From: Cryptomeria japonica
Taxonomy: Eukaryota > Streptophyta > Pinopsida > Cupressales > Cupressaceae
DNA: 64,000 nt
Reading direction: 5' to 3'
Assembly: GCF_030272615.1 (NCBI RefSeq)
Contig: NC_081414.1
Span: forward strand, 527,725,137 to 527,789,136
The position numbers and the translations under genes were made by a program. The number at the start of each line of letters is the position of its first letter. Within the stretch, counting starts at the first letter, position 1. Under the pieces are notes generated by a model. That model was not told the origin of the DNA, searched no databases, and was given only the letters and a program-made list of their open reading frames with translations. Below, one piece after another: positions 59,282 to 64,000 of this stretch.

Positions 59282-62200
59282 CTAGTCTAGCACGTCATCT
59301 ACCCCCCGATCTTGCTGATCAATGTTTCGGGAAGGCAGGGAACACGCTAGAGGAGGAACATCCAACACAGCAGATGGAGCTATCACAAGATCCAAACAAG
59401 GGCTATGTTCATGTTCCGAGCCACGTTGTTCTTGTCTAGGAGCTAGGATAAGTGCTTTAGAAAATTCATTAGATAAATGGTTATCAATATCAACAAGTTC
59501 ATATTCACTATCAGAAGCAAGAGAAGTAACATTTTCATCATGAATAACATTTTCATCCATATCATCATCAAGATTTATAAAAATAGGATCTTTAACTCGC
59601 ACTGGATCAAGACCATCATGCATCTTATGTTTAGGAGATTTAGGCTCAATGTCCGACTGAGGAGAAAATGGAATAACGCTTGTTGAAGGTGTTTTTGGAG
59701 ATTGCAAAGTTTGAGCTCTAAGACGACGCTTTCGCCGGCGTTCACGTGCAGAACGATTTCATCTAGTCTTAGTAGGAAGTGGAGAAGATTGAGGAGGAGG
59801 AATGTTCTCATCCTTAGCACTTGGGTGTTTAGGTTGTGGTCTCTTAGGCTGGATAATAGGAGAAGAAGAAGGTCTCTTCTCTCTATAAAAAGGAGGAGGA
59901 ACTGCTCCATATAAAGGAGGAATTTTTGGTTTAGGGAGAAGACCAAGTCCATCATGACGAGGAGGTATAGGTATACTCTTAGGAAGTTTATTAAGCATAG
60001 ACATAGTCACATCCATAGGGATGGGTTGGGAATCTTCTTGAGGAAAGACATTAGTTTTATCTTTCAAAGGAAGAACTTCCTTCTCAAGAATGATAGGAAT
60101 ATCAAGTTTAGGTGTTCTAGGTTCACTTAGAGATAGGATCATATCTGTTTTCCACTTTTGATAAGATTTGAAAAGATGATCACTTCGCGGAGGAAGAGAT
60201 TGGAATTTTTTAGGCCAAAAGTAATCAATAGGAACACTAGAAGTTCTTTCAGCTGGTTTATAGAGACTATGATTGACAGTAACAACTTCACCATTATGGG
60301 GAAATTTCAAACACTTATGAATAGGAGAAGCAATAGCTTTCATGGAAGATAGCCAAGGATAACCAAGCTTCACACGAAATTGTTCGGCAGATGGAATAAT
60401 AGCAAAGTTCACATCAAGAGATTTGTTATCGACCTCAATAGGCAATGTAATAGAACCAATTGCAGGAGAAGAAAATGCATCAAATAGTTTCACAATCACA
60501 TCTGTTTTGTCATATATCACTTGATTCAACTGCAAAGTAAAAAGGAATTCTTCAGTAATAACATTAATCATGCACGAAGGATCAATAAGCACTCCACGGC
60601 AAGGTGTGTTCTTGACTTTTGCAACTATGTATAAAGGACCATCAGGTGCCCTAATGGTTTCATTGGAATCAAATGTGATGGAAGGTTCTTTAGGGATTTC
60701 TTGCTGCTCTACAAAGTTAATCACATTCAGAGTCATAGACACAAGACCATCAGATGAGAGAGAGGAATCATTAGCCTCAATTGCATTAGAGGTATGAGAA
60801 GGCAATGGATCAGTGAAAATCTGAAGATTTTGGTTAGGAGGAGCTACAGATGTGTTTCCTTTATCATTCACTCCAGAAACAGAGATAGTATTGTTATCAA
60901 TCAAATCTTGAATTTTACCCTTTAAAGAAAAACATTTTTCAGTATCATGCCCAGGCTGACGGTGAAATTGACAAAAAGATTTGTTATCAAAATAAGGTGA
61001 AGTAATCTTTGCAGGATCAATTTGTCTTATAGGAGGAAGAGTAAGCACATTTTGTTCCAATAACTTATTCATAATACTATGCAATGATTCATTCAAAGGA
61101 GTATACTTTCTTTCTTTCTTGAAAAATTTAGAAATAGGAGGCACACCTGATGCTGCATTCACATTGTTGTTGATGATGTTTTCATTGAATTTGATGGAAT
61201 CTCTGTTCGGTTTAAACTTCCCAAATGGTTGTTGACTGCTATCACCCTTATCACTCGGAGCCATAGGATGTGATTGTTCCATTTGACTCACAGTCAGTTG
61301 ATAATTGTGAAGAGTGGCACACAACTGTTGGAAAGAAGTAAACTCAGAAAACAGAAGTTTGTCTCGAATATCTTTTTGTAAATTAGAAATAAAGATTCTT
61401 TGAATATCATTGTCAGGCACTGGAAAAGAAATTTGAGCATACAAATGCTTATATCTACCAATGAAATCAGTCACTTTTTCTTTAACACCTTGTTTACAAT
61501 GCATTAAATCAATCAAAGTAACTTTAGGACTTATATTGTTTTGAAATTGTTGAATGAAAGCATTTGCAAGTTGTTCAAAAGAAGTAATAGAATAGGAAGG
61601 CAATGAGCAATACCATTGTAGGGCTTTGTCTCTTAATGTTCTAGTAAACAGTTTTGCAAGCAACCTTTGGTCATAAGCAAAATCGGTACATATTGTTTGA
61701 AAAGTCTTAACATGTGTTAGAGGATCTCCTTTACCATTATAAAGTTCCAAATGCGGGATTTCAACATGTTTAGGAGGGATAGCTCGAACAATGTCAAGAG
61801 AATGTGGGCTCGCAACGTCAAATGTGGGCACACTAAACTTAGATTGATTCATAGAGGCAATTTGTTGCTGTAAAGAAGAGACAGTTTGTGCAAGATTGTT
61901 AATGGTCGCTTCAGTCGAAGAATTCATATTGGATGTGTTAGATTGAGATGGAGGTGTTATGTTATTGAAGGAAGGTAAAGAGTAAGGTGGTGGGACTCTA
62001 TGATAATTAGTCATAGGAGATGATTGGGCAGGAGGAATACTACAAGGAGGGATGGAATGGTTAAATGAATTGCCCCCTTGCGTCATGTTCATTTGTGGTG
62101 ATATAATAGGCACACTCATTGAAGGAATGAATGAAGAAGTCGGATTGAATGAAGGAAGAGGGTTAATTGAAGAAGAAGGGTTGCCCCCATGACTGGTGAT

Positions 62201-62707
62201 CATAGGAGGAATGTCTTGTGTAGAAGTAGCCATTATGTTTGATGTAAAAGTAGGTATGCTAGCAATAGAAGTCGTCAAAGGAATAGAATGATTGACTTGA
62301 GTAGGAGGTTGTGCATAACCTAAAGATTCGGCACAACTCTTCATAGGCATCACATTTGAATCCACAATGTGTGCAATACCACACAAAATATCAATTCCAT
62401 TCTTATCACTTTGAAGCATACGTTTTAGACCCTCAATTAAAGGAAGAGCTTGACTATCAGGGTATTCTTGAGACATCCATTGTCGAAAATCGTCAAATTG
62501 GTTATCCAATTTCGAAAGTTGTTCTTCAAAAACCTCATGGAGAGCTTCTTCATCATTAGGAGGATTAGAGGAATTACCCATGTCCTCGTTAAAAAGGCTA
62601 TTCAAATTAGGTTCCATCTCCTCGGTAATTAAACCTCGGAAAGACTTAATTCTACGGCTTCGTCTAACGGGAATAGTGTAAGTAGGGCTTATTGTTGTAA
62701 AACTCAT
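59282..62707 (-). CDS. Gypsy gag-protease polyprotein with one internal stop
   Basis: The frame has 1142 codons from the ATG at 62707, interrupted only by TGA at 59759-59761 after residue 982. The same frame then continues with a very arginine-rich stretch (RSARERRRKRR) to the stop at 59282. In order: a basic RRSRR N-terminus, an acidic predicted coiled region, a long proline- and serine-rich segment, the gag core (YNGKGDPLTHVKTF, LLAKLFTRTLRDKALQWY, about residues 330-390), a zinc-knuckle variant CX2HX4HX4C (60932-60973), and a protease-like domain with GVLIDPSCMINVIT (DPSC at 60572-60583) and VKLGYPWL. The usual DTG/DSG triad is replaced by DPS. A CGA-to-TGA change, typical of methylated-cytosine decay, would explain the stop. 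RT motifs are absent. Confidence 0.88.
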
Positions 62708-63850
62708 GCACTAGAAAGAGAGAGAAGATTTTGAATTTAGAGGTAGCAATTTTCAGTAAAATCAGCCAATCTTCTGGATTTAAGCTGTTAAATGCAATCA
62801 CAACAGTCTCCCGAAATTTCGGAAAAAATGTTCGGGACCGTGGCGCCCGGAGTGCAACATGGTCCTTGCAACTTTTTTCGAAATTTGCAGGGATGAAAGG
62901 TATGATGATTTTAGAGCTAATCTGAAAAAATTGATTGATTTTACGATCTGTAGATAGGCCAAATTAAAGCTGCAATCTCGAAATTGAACCCTACCAAGAT
63001 TGTCGAAAAATGCAAAATTTGAATTTTGAAAAAGAGAGGGAAACTGAAATTTTGAATTTTATGATTTTAGAGGGAATGCCAAGAGCAATGCAAATTTTGA
63101 AATTTAAAAATTGACTCAATTTCACGCAAAATTCAATTTTGAAAGCGGAAATCAAAGTTGTTGTAATTAAGCACTTAATTTCAAAAGTCACAAAATGCAA
63201 GAATTTGAATAAAGCGCTGAAATTTTGAATGAATGCAAACACACTTTTCAGATTTAGGACAGTAAGAACACAATTTTGACACAAAATTTCAATTTCAATG
63301 ATTTTTAAATGTTTAGAAGCCTTAATCCAAGCAATCACAAGACCAACTTTGACTGTAATTTCGAAGGTGTTATAATTGATAAAATCAGCCAAAATTCTGG
63401 ATTTTAGCAGAAAAATACAGTAAGATCTAGCTCCCGAAATTTCGGAAAAAATGTCAGGGACGATGGCGCTCGGCGCCACGGTCCTCGCAACTTTTTTCCA
63501 AATTTTCAGGGATGAAAGATATTGTGATTTTATTGCGGAATCCAAAGTTACAACTGATTTGGAGATGTTTTGATCAGTGAAATTGTCGGACAAAGGTTGA
63601 ATCAAGAGGGTTTCAAAAATTAGGGTTTTGACACTTAACCACTTAATTTTCAAAATTAAAGCATAGATATGAATTGATAATTTGTAATAGAAGGGCAGAT
63701 CTGAAACAAGCATTAACATTTAGACATTTCGCAAGTTCAAAAAAAGAAAATTTAGGGTTTTTATGCAATCACCTCTAAAATTTTACAAAAGATCAAACAT
63801 GGAAATGTAATCAATTTTTTCAGATCTAAGCATGAAAAATCAGAAAGGAT
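62708..63850 (-). other. long leader of element A with a duplicated hairpin module
   Basis: About 1.1 kb between primer-binding site and gag start. It contains two copies of a module of roughly 170 bases (about 62755-62915 and 63365-63535), each with CCGAAATTTCGG followed by a GC-rich palindrome (62832-62862 and 63455-63485). The 242-codon open frame across 62991-63719 on the minus strand has no recognisable domain and is biased in composition; I do not treat it as a gene. Confidence 0.7.
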
Positions 63851-63870
63851 GTTCACGTCGGGTTCACCAA
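63851..63870 (-). other. primer-binding site of element A
   Basis: The minus strand reads TTGGTGAACCCGACGTGAAC, two bases after the 5' LTR ends in TTTACA. It is not the Met-initiator type used by the Copia elements here; the matching tRNA was not identified. Confidence 0.75.
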
Positions 63871-63872
63871 AA

Positions 63873-64000
63873 TGTAAAGCGGAAAACCGCGATCGAACCC
63901 TAGTTGTTCTCCCCTCTTCCAACTCCGAGGAGAGAGAAGGGAGGTTCGCTAGGATTCGATGGTTTTCACTTAGGGGAGAGACTTTACATTCAAAAGAGGG
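63873..64000 (-). repeat. 5' LTR of element A, truncated by the window edge
   Basis: The first 128 bases (top strand) of the LTR, identical to 57286-57413 except for one C/T difference at position 15 of the LTR, within a CG context. Confidence 0.93.

Larger units (their letters stand above)
57286..64000 (-). mobile_element. young pol-less Gypsy element A (runs off the window)
   Basis: The 3' LTR is 57286-58538, the internal region 58539-63872 and the 5' LTR begins at 63873, truncated by the window edge. The 128 bases visible in both LTRs (57286-57413 and 63873-64000) differ at one position, so it is the most recent insertion here. The interior carries one long gag-protease frame with a single stop and no RT, RNase H or integrase. 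Such gag-only LTR elements depend on proteins of an autonomous relative (inference from known gag-bearing non-autonomous families, TR-GAG type). A presumed left target site is acatt (57281-57285); the right one is out of view. Confidence 0.9.

Noticed and set aside
62991-63719. 242-codon open frame on the minus strand in the leader of element A
   Set aside because: It has no recognisable domain, is rich in Ile/Leu/Phe/Lys from A/T-rich DNA, and overlaps the duplicated hairpin module. Chance openness is more likely than a gene.

Overview
The window is plant nuclear DNA from a large, transposon-dense genome. A gymnosperm (conifer-like) source fits best, but this is an inference from nested LTR retrotransposons, large retroelement-filled introns and the divergent host gene; no sequence marker here proves it. 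There are no bacterial operons, rRNA or CRISPR arrays, and I saw no tRNA genes. The only recognisable host genes are the last two coding exons of a VAL/HSI2-type B3 transcriptional repressor (11106-12163, + strand) and a broken importin-beta-1 fragment (640-1032, + strand).

Left third (1-19 kb): remnants of two Copia-type elements share the same polypurine tract (1660-1668 and near 3071-3082). A 545-bp tandem triplication follows, split by a nearly complete Copia element (4940-10337; TSD AAATG, LTRs of about 500 bp, decayed gag-pol in the order PR-IN-RT-RH). Then come an intron and the VAL exons, and a long gene-free stretch holding one 5'-truncated LINE tail with a 22-bp target duplication.

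Middle (19-49 kb): a second, older Copia element on the minus strand (19084-25944). Next is a plus-strand Gypsy gag relic, interrupted at 28467-29653 by an odd insertion with 33-bp inverted ends. Then a minus-strand Gypsy family D/X lies with its LTR flanked on one side by a primer-binding site and on the other by a polypurine tract, as in a tandem array. A coding-poor Copia-type element J (34095-44403) is inserted into D. J itself holds a plus-strand Gypsy relic E. D also carries a solo LTR with a perfect TSD (44860-45964).

Right third (49-64 kb): a LINE pol relic, LTR fragments, a short plus-strand Gypsy gag relic, an AT-rich block with a 91-bp duplication, and a minus-strand Gypsy pol fragment with the order RNase H-like domain, RT, RNase H. 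The youngest element, A, runs from 57286 past the window edge. Its LTRs differ at 1 of the 128 comparable bases, and it has a near-intact gag-protease reading frame but no RT or integrase.

How the parts relate: A, B and D/X share LTR ends, polypurine tract and 3' untranslated region. I read A as a pol-less derivative that would rely on an autonomous relative, and the pol fragment at 55215-57285 is a candidate for that relative. The most unusual recurring signal is a GC-rich palindrome (GGACCA...TGGTCC type). It occurs in several Gypsy LTRs and twice in the leader between the primer-binding site and gag of element A, inside a duplicated module.
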